From CAJFUR01 sp904420575 (GTDB taxonomy: Bacteria; Actinomycetota; Coriobacteriia; Coriobacteriales; Eggerthellaceae): a stretch of DNA of 64,000 bases. Under the pieces are notes generated by a model that had not been told where the DNA came from, searched no databases, and was given only the letters and a program-made list of their open reading frames with translations. Position numbers and translations under genes: made by a program. Numbering within the stretch: position 1 is the first letter of the stretch; each line of letters opens with the position of its first letter. The stretch lies in NCBI GenBank assembly GCA_965119745.1, contig OZ221973.1, forward strand, positions 1,922,001-1,986,000, in the 5' to 3' direction. This document shows, one piece after another, positions 40,648-49,756 of the stretch.

Positions 40648-43296
40648 GTGAGCACGCTGAACAACCTTCCCCTCGGGCACACGGCCACGGTGGTCGCGGT
40701 CGGCGGCGAGGGATCGCTGCGCCAGCACTTCCTGGACATGGGCATCATCCCGCAGGTCGACGTCACCATGGTGAAGCACGCGCCCATGGGCGACCCCGTG
40801 GAGGTGCGCGTCCATGGCTACGAGCTGACGCTGCGCCTCGACGACGCGCGGCGGATCGAGGTGGAGGACGAGCGTGCCGTCGCCGACGGCCGCGGCGGAA
40901 CGCGCATGCGGCGCCTCTTCGACGAGCAGAAGCCGCTGCCGCACCCCGGCCTCGGCGAGGGCGGCCGGTTCCACGACAAGGCCGACGAGCATCCGCTGCC
41001 CGAGGGCGAGCCCGTGACGTTCGCGCTCGTGGGCAACCAGAACTGCGGCAAGACCACGCTGTTCAACCAGTTCACTGGATCGAGCCAGCACGTGGGCAAT
41101 TTCCCCGGCGTCACGGTGGACCGCAAGGACGGGCGCATCCGCGGCCATGCGGAAGCGCAGGTCACGGACCTGCCGGGCATCTACTCCATGTCGCCATACT
41201 CCAGCGAGGAGGTGGTCACGCGGCAGTTTTTGCTGGAAGGGCACCCGCGCGGCATCATCAACATCGTGGACGCCACGAACGTGGAACGCAACCTGTATCT
41301 GACCATGCAGCTTTTGGAGCTGGGCGTGCCCATGGTGTTGGCCCTGAACATGATGGACGAGGTGGAGGGCAACGGCGGCACCGTCCGCGTGAACGAGATG
41401 GAGCAGCTGCTGGGCATCCCCGTGGTGCCCATCTCGGCCTCGAAGGGCGAGGGCATCTCCGAGCTCGTGGACCACGCGCTGCACGTCGTGCGGTTCCAGG
41501 AGCCGCCCGTGCGCCAGGACTTCTGCGCGGCCGACGCGCACGGGGGAGCGGTGCACCGCTGCCTGCACGGCATCATGGCGCTCGTGGGCGACCACGCCGA
41601 GCGCGCCGGCATCCCCGTGCGGTTCGCCGCGAGCAAGCTGGCCGAGGGCGACCCGCTCGTGCTGGAGAAGCTGCGGCTCGACCAGAACGAGAAGGACATG
41701 CTGGAGCACATCGTGCGCCAGATGGAGGCCGAGCGCGGCCTGGACCGCGCGGCCGCCATCGCCGACATGCGGTTCGCCTTCATCGGGAAGGTGTGCGACG
41801 AGTGCGTGGTCAAGCCGCGCGAGAGCCGCGAGCACGCGCGCAGCATGGCGCTCGACAGGTTGCTCACCGGCACGTTCACGGCCATCCCCGCGTTCGTGGC
41901 CATCATGGCGCTCGTGTTCTGGCTCACGTTCAACGTGGTGGGGGCATGGCTCTCCGAGCTGTTGGACTTCGGCATCACGGCGCTCACCGACGTGGTGTCC
42001 GGCGCGCTCGCGGCGGGGCAGGTGAACGGGGTGTTGCAGTCGCTCGTGGTGGACGGCGTGCTCAACGGCGTGGGCAGCGTGCTGAGCTTCCTGCCCACCA
42101 TCGTCACGCTGTTCTTCTTCCTGTCGCTTCTGGAGGACTCCGGCTACATGGCGCGCGTGGCGTTCGTCATGGACAAGCTGCTGCGCAAGATCGGGCTCTC
42201 GGGCCGCTCCATCGTGCCCATGCTCGTGGGATTCGGCTGCACGGTGCCGGCCGTCATGGCGTCGCGCACGCTGCCGTCGGAGCGCGACCGCAAAATGACC
42301 ATCATGCTCACGCCGTTCATGAGCTGCTCGGCCAAGCTGCCCATCTACGCGTTCTTCACGGCGGCGTTCTTCCCGGAGAGCGGGGCGCTCGTCATGGTGG
42401 GGCTGTACTTCGGCGGCATGGCGGTGGGCGTGCTCGCGGCGCTGATCGCACGGAAGAGCCTGTTTGCGGGCGAGGCCGTGCCGTTCGTCATGGAGCTGCC
42501 GAACTACCGCATGCCGAGCCCCCGCAACGTGGGCCAGCTTCTGTGGGAGAAGGCGAAGGACTTCTTGGAGCGCGCGTTCACGATCATCTTCGTGGCGACC
42601 ATCGTCATCTGGTTCTTGCAGACGTTCGACTTCGGACTGAACGTGGTGGCCGACTCGGCGGACAGCATGCTGGCCGTGGTGGCGGGCTGGATCGCGCCCG
42701 CGTTCGCGCCGCTCGGGTTCGCCGACTGGCGCGTCTCCACGGCGCTCGTCACGGGCGTCATGGCGAAGGAGAGCGTCGTGAGCACGCTGTCGGTGCTGTT
42801 CGGGTCGACGGAGGCGCTCGTGACGGCCCTCACGCCGCTCGCGGCGCTCGGGTTTCTGGTGTTCTGCCTGCTGTACACGCCGTGCATAGCAGCGGTCGCG
42901 TCGGTGAGGCGCGAGTTGGGCGGGCGCTGGGCTTTGGGCATGGTGTTCGGGCAGTTCGCGGTGGCGTGGGTGGCCGCGCTCGCCGTGCGCGGCGCGGGCT
43001 CGCTCGCGGGGCTGCCTCCCGCGGCCGCGTGGACGGCCGTCGTGGCGGCTGCGCTGGCAGCGGGCGTCGCGCTGGCGCTGTGCCGCATGGCGCGTCGGCG
43101 CCGCTCGGGCGCCGGGCTCGGCGGTTGCGCGGGATGCGCGGGCGCGGGGGCGGGCGCGCGTGCGGGATGGGCGGGCGCGGGGGCGCCGGGGGAGCAGGCC
43201 GCCGCGGCGGGCGTCCCGGTCGCGGAGGCCGCGGCTACGGCCGCAGAGGTGCCGGCCGCGCCCGCACCCGACGAGGGGGAACCGGCGCGGCGCTAG
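40648..43296 (+). CDS. feoB: Ferrous iron transporter, FeoA-FeoB fusion
   Basis: Imports Fe2+ under anaerobic conditions. 882 residues from GTG 40,648, 8 bases after AGGAG. An ATG at 40,594 would add 18 residues without a Shine-Dalgarno. Residues 1-80 are a FeoA SH3-like domain (LPLGHTATVVAVGG). G-protein motifs follow: GNQNCGKT (129-136), DLPGIY, NMMDE. Then about ten membrane segments with the two Gate-type regions. The last 65 residues are Ala/Gly-rich with GCAGCAGAG, containing Cys as in some FeoB tails. Note that FeoA is covalently fused rather than separate. Confidence 0.95.
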   Translation: MSTLNNLPLGHTATVVAVGGEGSLRQHFLDMGIIPQVDVTMVKHAPMGDPVEVRVHGYELTLRLDDARRIEVEDERAVADGRGGTRMRRLFDEQKPLPHPGLGEGGRFHDKADEHPLPEGEPVTFALVGNQNCGKTTLFNQFTGSSQHVGNFPGVTVDRKDGRIRGHAEAQVTDLPGIYSMSPYSSEEVVTRQFLLEGHPRGIINIVDATNVERNLYLTMQLLELGVPMVLALNMMDEVEGNGGTVRVNEMEQLLGIPVVPISASKGEGISELVDHALHVVRFQEPPVRQDFCAADAHGGAVHRCLHGIMALVGDHAERAGIPVRFAASKLAEGDPLVLEKLRLDQNEKDMLEHIVRQMEAERGLDRAAAIADMRFAFIGKVCDECVVKPRESREHARSMALDRLLTGTFTAIPAFVAIMALVFWLTFNVVGAWLSELLDFGITALTDVVSGALAAGQVNGVLQSLVVDGVLNGVGSVLSFLPTIVTLFFFLSLLEDSGYMARVAFVMDKLLRKIGLSGRSIVPMLVGFGCTVPAVMASRTLPSERDRKMTIMLTPFMSCSAKLPIYAFFTAAFFPESGALVMVGLYFGGMAVGVLAALIARKSLFAGEAVPFVMELPNYRMPSPRNVGQLLWEKAKDFLERAFTIIFVATIVIWFLQTFDFGLNVVADSADSMLAVVAGWIAPAFAPLGFADWRVSTALVTGVMAKESVVSTLSVLFGSTEALVTALTPLAALGFLVFCLLYTPCIAAVASVRRELGGRWALGMVFGQFAVAWVAALAVRGAGSLAGLPPAAAWTAVVAAALAAGVALALCRMARRRRSGAGLGGCAGCAGAGAGARAGWAGAGAPGEQAAAAGVPVAEAAATAAEVPAAPAPDEGEPARR

Positions 43297-43358
43297 CGGC
43301 CTCGCCTCGAAAGAACCGCGCGGCGAGCGCGAGCGGCCTTCCGTACCGGGCCTTCTGC

Positions 43359-43391
43359 GCGACCCGTCCGCCTCCTCGGCATGCGGGTCGC
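43359..43391. terminator. Bidirectional hairpin between feoAB and the kinase gene
   Basis: GCGACCCG and CGGGTCGC pair perfectly across a 17-base loop in the 101-base gap between convergent genes. Confidence 0.5.
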
Positions 43392-43397
43392 AGGCTG

Positions 43398-44285
43398 CTA
43401 GGGAAACGTCAGCGACACGGACAGCTCGTCTCCCTCCAGGCGGGCTTCCAGCCTAATGCGCAGCGCCTGGGCCAGCTCGGCCACGATGGCCAGCCCAAGT
43501 CCGCTGCCGTTGCCCGAGCGGGCACGTTCTCCCTGGTAGAAGCGCTCGAACAGGCGCGCGGCGTCGAGGCCGGCAGGGTCGGCCACGCGGTTCGCGAACG
43601 TCACGGTGCGCCCACGGACCGCGACGTTCGGCGCCGCGCTGCCGTAGCGCAGGGCGTTCACCGCGAGGTTGCGGAAGATGCGCGCGAGCGCGTCGGCGTT
43701 CGAAGACGCGACGAGCGGCTGATCCCCCAGTTCGATGGCCGGTTCCCACGCACGCTCCTTGAACTGCGGGTAGAGCGACGCGAGTGCCTCGGCCAGCACC
43801 TCGCCCACTTCGACGGGCGTGCGCTCCAGCCGGTAGTCGGGGTCCTGCACCTGCGCGTAGGCGTACAGCTGATCGAGCAGGGCCTCCACGTCGTCGAGGC
43901 GGCGCGCCACCACGTCCAGGTAGCGCGCCCGCGCCGCGGCGTCCTCCTCGGCTGCGGCGAGCTGCGCGTAGCCCTGCGCGCCGGCGAGGGGCGTGCGGAT
44001 GTCGTGCGAGAGGTACGTGAGCCCGCGCCGCAGGTCGCGCTTGCCCTCCTCGGCGGCGATCCGCTCGCCCTGGTGCCGGTCGATGAGCCGGTTGACGGCC
44101 TGTCCCAGCCGCACGAACCCGCGCGTGTGCACCGCCGTGGTCACGCGGGCGTTGCTTGCCGTGTCGCGCTCGGCCAGGAACCGCGCGATGGCGCGCAGTT
44201 CCTTCTCCGAGCGGACCAGCTGCACCGCGAGCGCGACGACCGCAAGCGCGAGAGGGGCGATGGCGCGGCAGGCCGAGGGGTCCAT
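43398..44285 (-). CDS. Sensor histidine kinase without a sensor domain
   Basis: 295 residues. One N-terminal hydrophobic segment (residues 7-23) and then the kinase: H-box LSHDIRTPLAG (about residue 93), N-box FRNLAVNALRYG, G-box GNGSGLGLAIV. With no extracellular loop it resembles intramembrane-sensing kinases that respond through a partner ABC transporter. Last gene of the four-gene operon with the ABC permease, ATPase and response regulator. I infer it monitors the transporter's substrate, for example a membrane-active peptide. Confidence 0.87.
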   Translation of the reverse strand: MDPSACRAIAPLALAVVALAVQLVRSEKELRAIARFLAERDTASNARVTTAVHTRGFVRLGQAVNRLIDRHQGERIAAEEGKRDLRRGLTYLSHDIRTPLAGAQGYAQLAAAEEDAAARARYLDVVARRLDDVEALLDQLYAYAQVQDPDYRLERTPVEVGEVLAEALASLYPQFKERAWEPAIELGDQPLVASSNADALARIFRNLAVNALRYGSAAPNVAVRGRTVTFANRVADPAGLDAARLFERFYQGERARSGNGSGLGLAIVAELAQALRIRLEARLEGDELSVSLTFP

Positions 44286-44288
44286 GAG

Positions 44289-45164
44289 CTAGACGTCCTT
44301 CTTCTGCAGCGCCACGCCGCCGAGCGCGACGCTCGCGGCGATGAACGCCAGGGCCGTGAGCGCGATGTGGAGCGAGCTCAAGCCGCCGGCCTGGTCCACG
44401 CCGAGCGCGAGCGAGGCCATGCAAGCGCTCAGCGTGCAGTCGGCCACGAACGAGGCGCTCGGCACCAGCAGGACGAGTCCTTGGACCAGCAAGGTGGCGA
44501 TGCCGGCCCCCAAAAGGATGCCCACCACGAGGCTCGGCGCCATCTTGCGCGTGAGCCACGTCACAAGCGCGGTGAGCATGCCGAAGCCGGCCAGCGCGAG
44601 CGTGACGAGCGCGCCCCAAAGCGCCAGGTCCCACGGCTGGATGGGGGCGAGCTCGAAGCCGGCTGCGAACGCCGTCGCGAGGGTCGCCGCGACGGTCACG
44701 ACGACGAACGCCGCCGCCAGCACGACCACTTCCACGGTGCGCGTCGCCAGAAACGCGAGGCGGTTCGGCTGCACGGTGAACACGTTCTTGCTGAAGCCGC
44801 TCTCGAATTCGGCCGCCAGGAAGATGGCGATGAAGATGACGAACAGCACGGCGAGCCCGCCGCCGTTCAGGAACAGGGTGCCGACGAGCGCCTCGGCCGA
44901 GGTGCCCGCGGTCATGAGCGCCGCCGCCTCGGCCGCGTCCTGGTAGTCGCCCGCGTCGGGGCCGTTTCCGGCGGTGATCCCGATGTGGATGCCGCCTGTG
45001 CCGGATGCGCCAGCCGCCTGCAGCGAATCGAGGTAGGCAGGGCTCGAGACGTGGGCCATGAACGCGGCGGATACCACCGCCATGCACACGATGACGCCCA
45101 GCATGATCCACAGCGACTTGCCGTGGACGAGCCGGTACAGGTCCATCCTCAGGATATTAGCCAC
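44289..45164 (-). CDS. ABC-2 type transporter permease
   Basis: 291 residues, six hydrophobic segments: one near the N-terminus (LWIMLGVIVCMAVVSAAF), a large extracytoplasmic loop, then five. Layout matches BcrB/NatB-type permeases for peptide export or immunity. Overlaps the ATPase gene by 8 bases. Confidence 0.82.
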   Translation of the reverse strand: MANILRMDLYRLVHGKSLWIMLGVIVCMAVVSAAFMAHVSSPAYLDSLQAAGASGTGGIHIGITAGNGPDAGDYQDAAEAAALMTAGTSAEALVGTLFLNGGGLAVLFVIFIAIFLAAEFESGFSKNVFTVQPNRLAFLATRTVEVVVLAAAFVVVTVAATLATAFAAGFELAPIQPWDLALWGALVTLALAGFGMLTALVTWLTRKMAPSLVVGILLGAGIATLLVQGLVLLVPSASFVADCTLSACMASLALGVDQAGGLSSLHIALTALAFIAASVALGGVALQKKDV

Positions 45165-46068
45165 GGTACTCAGCCCCCATCATCTCTACGAAGAACTCCT
45201 CCAGGTCGCGCTTGTGCGCGTACAGCCCGCTCACGGCGATGCCCGCCTCGTTGAGCGCGGCGCCCACCGCCCCCGCATCGGCGCCACCGAACACGCGCAG
45301 GGAGCCGTCGGGCAGCGCCTGGAAGCGCAGGTCGGGGAAGCGCTCCTGCAGCACGGCGAGCGCCAGCTGTGGATTCGCGGCCTCCACCTGCAGGAAGTCG
45401 CTGCATTCGGTCTCCACTTCGGCGGCGGAGAGCTCGCGCACCATGCGCCCCTCGCGGATGACGCCGTAGCGCGTGGCCATCTTGCCCAGCTGCTCCAGCA
45501 CGTGCGAGCTCACCACCACGGTGATGCCGCGCTGGTCGTTGAGCTGCATGACGAGCTGGCGGATCTCGCGGGCGCCCTCGGGGTCCAGCCCGTTGAGCGG
45601 CTCGTCGAGCAGCAGCAGGTCGGGGTCGCCGAGCAGCGCGAGCGCCAGGCCCAAGCGCTGCTTCATGCCCATGGAGAAGTGCTTCGTCTTCTTGCCGCCC
45701 ATCTGGCCGAGGCCGGTGAATTCCAGCAGCTCGCGCGCCTTCTCCTTCGGGTCGACGAGCCCGAGGGCGAGCGCCTTCAGCATGAGGTTGTCGTAGGCGC
45801 TCATCGAGCCGTAGAGCCCCGGCGTCTCGACGAGCACGCCGATGCGCCGCGCCGCCCCCGCCTCGCGCGGCGAGGCGCCGAACACGCGCACCTCGCCTGC
45901 GGTGGGCTCGGCCAGCCCCGCGATCATCCTCATCACCGTCGTCTTGCCCGCCCCGTTGCGGCCGACGAACCCGTAGATGTCGCCCTGCCGCACGTGCATG
46001 TCGAACTGGTCCACGGCCCGCTTGGCGCCGAACGCCTTCGCGAGCCCGCAGGTTTCCACCACGTCCAC
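45157..46068 (-). CDS. ABC transporter ATP-binding protein (BcrA type)
   Basis: 303 residues. Walker A GRNGAGKTT (about residue 37), signature FSMGMKQRLG in the BcrA/NatA style, Walker B LLLLDEPLNGLDP, and a C-terminal extension of about 80 residues as in drug- or bacteriocin-resistance ATPases. Works with the overlapping permease. Confidence 0.9.
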   Translation of the reverse strand: MDVVETCGLAKAFGAKRAVDQFDMHVRQGDIYGFVGRNGAGKTTVMRMIAGLAEPTAGEVRVFGASPREAGAARRIGVLVETPGLYGSMSAYDNLMLKALALGLVDPKEKARELLEFTGLGQMGGKKTKHFSMGMKQRLGLALALLGDPDLLLLDEPLNGLDPEGAREIRQLVMQLNDQRGITVVVSSHVLEQLGKMATRYGVIREGRMVRELSAAEVETECSDFLQVEAANPQLALAVLQERFPDLRFQALPDGSLRVFGGADAGAVGAALNEAGIAVSGLYAHKRDLEEFFVEMMGAEYRG

Positions 46069-46148
46069 GTCGCGCTCCTTTCCTGGTCGTATCGCTTCCT
46101 TCTGCCGTCCACGATACGGAAAAGGTGTTCAGCGCGCGGCCTTGAAAT

Positions 46149-46165
46149 GGTTAAGAAAGGGTAAA
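46149..46165 (-). promoter_or_regulatory. Direct repeats likely bound by the adjacent OmpR-type regulator
   Basis: GGTTAA (46,149) and GGTAAA (46,160) on the + strand are direct repeats exactly 11 bp apart, the spacing bound by OmpR/PhoB regulators. They lie 80-100 bases upstream of the ABC ATPase start, with a TATCGT -10 candidate nearby. Confidence 0.45.
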
Positions 46166-46277
46166 GAAGCGCGCCGCGCAGGGCGGCAGCGGGCCGCCCG
46201 CGCCGTGCTGCCCGTGCGCGCGCCCGGCCGCCGGGTGCGCGCCTCGCGCCCGCACCCCTCCGGGCATCCTGCGCCCT

Positions 46278-46982
<705 letters not shown>

Positions 46983-47023
46983 GCACTCATTGTACCTGAA
47001 GGAAGAGCGTCGAGGGCGGGGGT

Positions 47024-47052
47024 TTGACGCGCGCGCCCGGGTTCGCTATGAT
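47024..47052 (+). promoter_or_regulatory. Near-consensus promoter driving the DUF1062 leader
   Basis: TTGACG, 17-bp spacer, TATGAT. The transcript should start near 47,059, giving a leader of about 260 bases before the DUF1062 start. A hairpin (CGGGTCGC-GGCGC-GCGACCCG, 47,061-47,081) would form its very 5' end. Confidence 0.75.
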
Positions 47053-47105
47053 GGCGGACCCGGGTCGCGGCGCGCGACCCGTCCGCATCTCGAAAGGCCT
47101 CTCGC

Positions 47106-47129
47106 ATGACGACTCCTCCCAACCGGTAG
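47106..47129 (+). CDS. Possible 7-residue leader peptide MTTPPNR
   Basis: ATG preceded by AAAGG with 8-base spacing. The peptide contains Pro-Pro, a known ribosome-stalling pair. The TAG stop lies just past the CAACCGG arm of a stem, so a translating ribosome would open that stem. Existence is inferred from signals only. Confidence 0.35.
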   Translation: MTTPPNR

Positions 47130-47204
47130 GCTCCACGCACCGTTTCCGTCCGACGAACCGCCCGCCTTGGCGCGCGGCCGCTTCGTGACGGCTTCGACCG
47201 GTTG
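47120..47204 (+). promoter_or_regulatory. Structured central domain of the DUF1062 leader
   Basis: CAACCGG (47,120-47,126) pairs with CCGGTTG (47,198-47,204), enclosing ACGAA/TTCGT (47,153 and 47,182) and further complementary GC stretches. Does not match a riboswitch I recognise. Confidence 0.4.
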
Positions 47205-47232
47205 AGATCATCGGCAATCAGAGAGGCTTCCT

Positions 47233-47397
47233 ATGAAAAAGCTGAATAACGGCGTGGTGCCGCCTGTGCGCACCTTCCTTTTCGCATGTGACCGAATCGC
47301 AAAGGAAGGTGCTTTCCACCATGAAAACGATACGATGGCGCGTGGCCGCGGCCGGCGCGCCGACGGCCTTGCGTCCCTGTGGCGCCTGCGGTGCTGA
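47233..47397 (+). CDS. Possible upstream reading frame overlapping the DUF1062 start
   Basis: 54 residues starting MKKLNNGVVPPV after AGAGAGG with 6-base spacing. It runs through the hairpin that covers the next Shine-Dalgarno and ends 77 bases inside the DUF1062 gene in another frame. Likely regulatory, if translated at all, rather than a functional protein. Confidence 0.35.
   Translation: MKKLNNGVVPPVRTFLFACDRIAKEGAFHHENDTMARGRGRRADGLASLWRLRC
47270..47312 (+). promoter_or_regulatory. Hairpin covering the DUF1062 ribosome-binding site
   Basis: GCACCTTCCTTT and AAAGGAAGGTGC are perfect 12-bp arms with a 19-base loop. The 3' arm contains the Shine-Dalgarno (AAGGAAGG) of the gene starting at 47,321, so the folded form should block translation. 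Confidence 0.65.
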
Positions 47398-47878
47398 GGC
47401 GGCGTTCGCCTCGACAGGCCAGTTCCGCGTGAACGCGCAGAAGAAGCGGTTGGACGTGTGGCTCGTCTACCGCTGTACGACGTGCGGTTCCGTATGGAAC
47501 TGCGCGGTGGCGAGCCGCAGGGGCGCGAAGTCCCTGGATGGCGAGCTGCTCGAGCGGTTCTCCGGAAACGATCCGGAGTTGGCGCTCGCGTGTGCGCTCG
47601 ACGTCTCGCTGCTGAAGCACAACGGCGCGAGGCGGGGGACGGCGGCGTTCACCGTCGAGGGGGCCGGCTGGGACGGCGGGGATTGCCGGGTGGTCGTCGA
47701 AGCCGACGGCGCGCTCGGCGTCCGGCTGGCCGACGTGCTGAGGCGTAAGCTGGGGGTCTCGCGGCGCGAACTGGAGGCGCTCGTGGAGGCGGGCCGGGTG
47801 GTCCTGCCCGGCGCCGACGTGCTGCGGGTGCAGGTGCAGGCGCGCCAGGAGCTGCTGCTGCGCGGCACGAACGCATAG
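47321..47878 (+). CDS. DUF1062 family protein
   Basis: 185 residues, starting MKTIRWRVAA after AAGGAAGG. An N-terminal zinc ribbon is visible: CGACG (about residue 20) and CTTCG (about residue 51), four Cys in two pairs. The C-terminal part (LADVLRRKLGVSRRELEALVEAGRV) looks like a small S4-type RNA-binding fold, reinforced by a final beta strand. Function unknown. The unusual leader suggests tightly conditioned expression. Together, zinc ribbon and S4-like domain hint at an RNA or ribosome target (inference). Confidence 0.75.
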   Translation: MKTIRWRVAAAGAPTALRPCGACGAEAAFASTGQFRVNAQKKRLDVWLVYRCTTCGSVWNCAVASRRGAKSLDGELLERFSGNDPELALACALDVSLLKHNGARRGTAAFTVEGAGWDGGDCRVVVEADGALGVRLADVLRRKLGVSRRELEALVEAGRVVLPGADVLRVQVQARQELLLRGTNA

Positions 47879-47979
47879 CTTCCGGCTGACCGGTGCCTTC
47901 TTGCTCTGGCGGCGGCTGTCAAGGCGTTTGGCGTCGTCGCGCTCACCTGTGCCTCGCGTCGGTGCCCATCGGGCGGCCT

Positions 47980-48327
47980 TCACGGCCGTTTGGTCTCGCC
48001 GCTTTCTTTCAGGTGCTCGATGCAGCGCTGCCCCCAGGCCTCGAACTGGGCCAGGACGGGGCGGAACTCCTGTCCGAGCGGGCTCAAGGCGTACTCCACC
48101 TTGGGAGGTACCTGCGGGTACTCCGTGCGCACGACGACGCCGTATCCCTCCAGCGAGCGCAGCTGCTTTGCCAGCGTGGCGTGCGTCATGTCGGGGAGGC
48201 GGCGTTGCAGCTCGTTGAACCTCACGGGGCCGTCTTCCAGCTGATGGAGGACGACGATGGACCACTTCCCCCGCAGCACTTGCTGCGCCGTGACGTACGG
48301 GCAGATGCCGAACAGGTCTTGGGACAT
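47980..48327 (-). CDS. HxlR-family transcriptional regulator
   Basis: 115 residues, start after AAAGGAG. Winged helix-turn-helix typical of HxlR/MarR-like redox or stress regulators: CPYVTAQQVLRGKWSIVVLHQL, FNELQRRLPDMTHATLAKQLRSLE, YPQVPPKVEYALSPLG. One Cys near the N-terminus (residue 9), where HxlR proteins such as HypR sense electrophiles. Divergent from the sirtuin-like gene. Confidence 0.9.
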   Translation of the reverse strand: MSQDLFGICPYVTAQQVLRGKWSIVVLHQLEDGPVRFNELQRRLPDMTHATLAKQLRSLEGYGVVVRTEYPQVPPKVEYALSPLGQEFRPVLAQFEAWGQRCIEHLKESGETKRP

Positions 48328-48646
48328 GGGCGCTCCTTTCCTGGCCGTTGCATCGAGGCCCGCGCCTCGATGCCGCTGGGCCGGCCGCCGGTTTCGCCGG
48401 CCTTTCCTCGGCCGTTTCCTTTCCTGCCTGCTTTCCATTCGGATACCGGGTATGCAGAAAGATCGTACTTGCGGTCCAGTATACGCGATACTAAAGTGAC
48501 CTATGACATGAAATCGAACCGACGAACGCCTTGCCTGCCGGCTGGCTGCGAGTGTGGGGCAGGGTCCTGGGCACCGGCGCGGCGAAGGGTGGCAGGCGGC
48601 AGGAAAAAGAGCGTTCGGGCACCGTGGCGAAAGAAGGGCGCGCATC
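48328..48646. other. Divergent regulatory region between HxlR and sirtuin-like genes
   Basis: 319 bases. Holds a perfect hairpin GCATCGAGGC-CCGC-GCCTCGATGC (48,350-48,373) and an operator-like AGTAT-N5-ATACT (48,478-48,492) that overlaps possible TATACT/AGTATA promoter elements on both strands. HxlR proteins usually bind such sites between divergent genes. Confidence 0.5.
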
Positions 48647-49645
48647 GTGACCAGCGAGAAGGAACAAAAACACGCGGTGGCTGGCGGCACGTCCCCTTGC
48701 GGCACAGCGGGTGGCACGTCCCCTTGCGGCGCGGGCGCGCCAGGAGGACAGCCGCCGAGCGCACGCTCCCGACGGGAGGCCGCGCCAGGCGTGCTGCCCC
48801 CCGGTCCAGCCAGCCAGGACGTCGAGCGCGCCGCCGCGCTCCTGCGCGACGCCGACCGCGTGCTCGTCGGCGCGGGGGCGGGGCTTTCGACCGCTGCGGG
48901 CATCGAGTACGGCGGCGAGCGCTTCCAGCGGGCCTTCGCGCCGTTCATCGCGAAGTACGGCCTTGCCGACATGTACACGGCGGGCTTCTACCCGTATCCT
49001 TCGGAAGAGGCGCGCTGGGCCTATTGGGCGCGCCACGTGTGGACGAACCGGCACGAACCGCCGGCGTTGCCGCTGTACCGGGCGCTGTGGGAGTACTGCC
49101 GCGACCGCGACTGCTTCGTCGTCACCACGAACGTGGACGGGCAGTTCGAGAAGGCGGGCTTCCCGCCCGAGCGCGTGTTCGCCACCCAGGGCGACTACGG
49201 GCTCAACCAGTGCGCGCGCGGCTGCCACGACGCGGTCTATCCGAACCGTGCGCTCGCGGCCGAGATGATCGCGCAGACCGAGGACTGCCTCGTGCCGAGC
49301 GCCCTGGTGCCGCGCTGTCCCGTGTGCGGCGGCCCCATGGCCGTCCACCTGCGCGTGGACGGGCACTTCGTGCAGAACGCCGAATGGCATGCCGCACGCG
49401 AGCGCTACCTGCGCTTCGTCGAGGACATGCGCGAGCGGCCCACCGTGCTTCTGGAACTGGGCGTAGGTTGGAACACGCCCGGCATCATACGCTTGCCATT
49501 CGAGGCGTTGGCGCGCGCCTTCGACGCGCCGCTCGTGCGCGTGAACCGCGACGACGCCCGCATCGCGGACGTAGGCGTGCGCCGCGGCGTGGGGCTGCAG
49601 GGCGACGTGGCTGCGCTTTGGCCGCTGCTCGTGGGCGCGGAGTGA
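48647..49645 (+). CDS. Sirtuin-like protein of the SirTM (class M) type
   Basis: 332 residues from GTG 48,647 (start uncertain: the first 55 residues are low-complexity and include an 18-bp direct repeat encoding GGTSPCG twice). NAD-binding GAGAGLS (75-81), TTNVDG with N162, zinc Cys pairs C189/C193 and C224/C227. The position of the catalytic His in deacetylases is Gln here (Q181, in ATQGDYG), as described for SirTM enzymes that ADP-ribosylate lipoylated GcvH-L. No macrodomain, GcvH-L or lipoate ligase is adjacent. It is therefore more likely a transferase than a deacetylase. Confidence 0.75.
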   Translation: MTSEKEQKHAVAGGTSPCGTAGGTSPCGAGAPGGQPPSARSRREAAPGVLPPGPASQDVERAAALLRDADRVLVGAGAGLSTAAGIEYGGERFQRAFAPFIAKYGLADMYTAGFYPYPSEEARWAYWARHVWTNRHEPPALPLYRALWEYCRDRDCFVVTTNVDGQFEKAGFPPERVFATQGDYGLNQCARGCHDAVYPNRALAAEMIAQTEDCLVPSALVPRCPVCGGPMAVHLRVDGHFVQNAEWHAARERYLRFVEDMRERPTVLLELGVGWNTPGIIRLPFEALARAFDAPLVRVNRDDARIADVGVRRGVGLQGDVAALWPLLVGAE

Positions 49646-49756
49646 TCGAAGGCGGGGCGACCGAGGACGGCCGGGAAACCGAGAAAGGCAGAAGATCCAA
49701 GGAAGGCCGAGGAACCAAGGAAGGCGGCGGGGACGATGGACGGAAGGAGCGGAAGC

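Noticed and set aside
46129..46277. Extension of the response-regulator region in another frame
   Set aside because: The frame runs beyond the true stop into a GC-rich spacer and lacks a start of its own.
48647..49645. Calling the sirtuin-like protein a deacetylase
   Set aside because: The catalytic His position carries Gln, and the surrounding QGDY matches the class M type.
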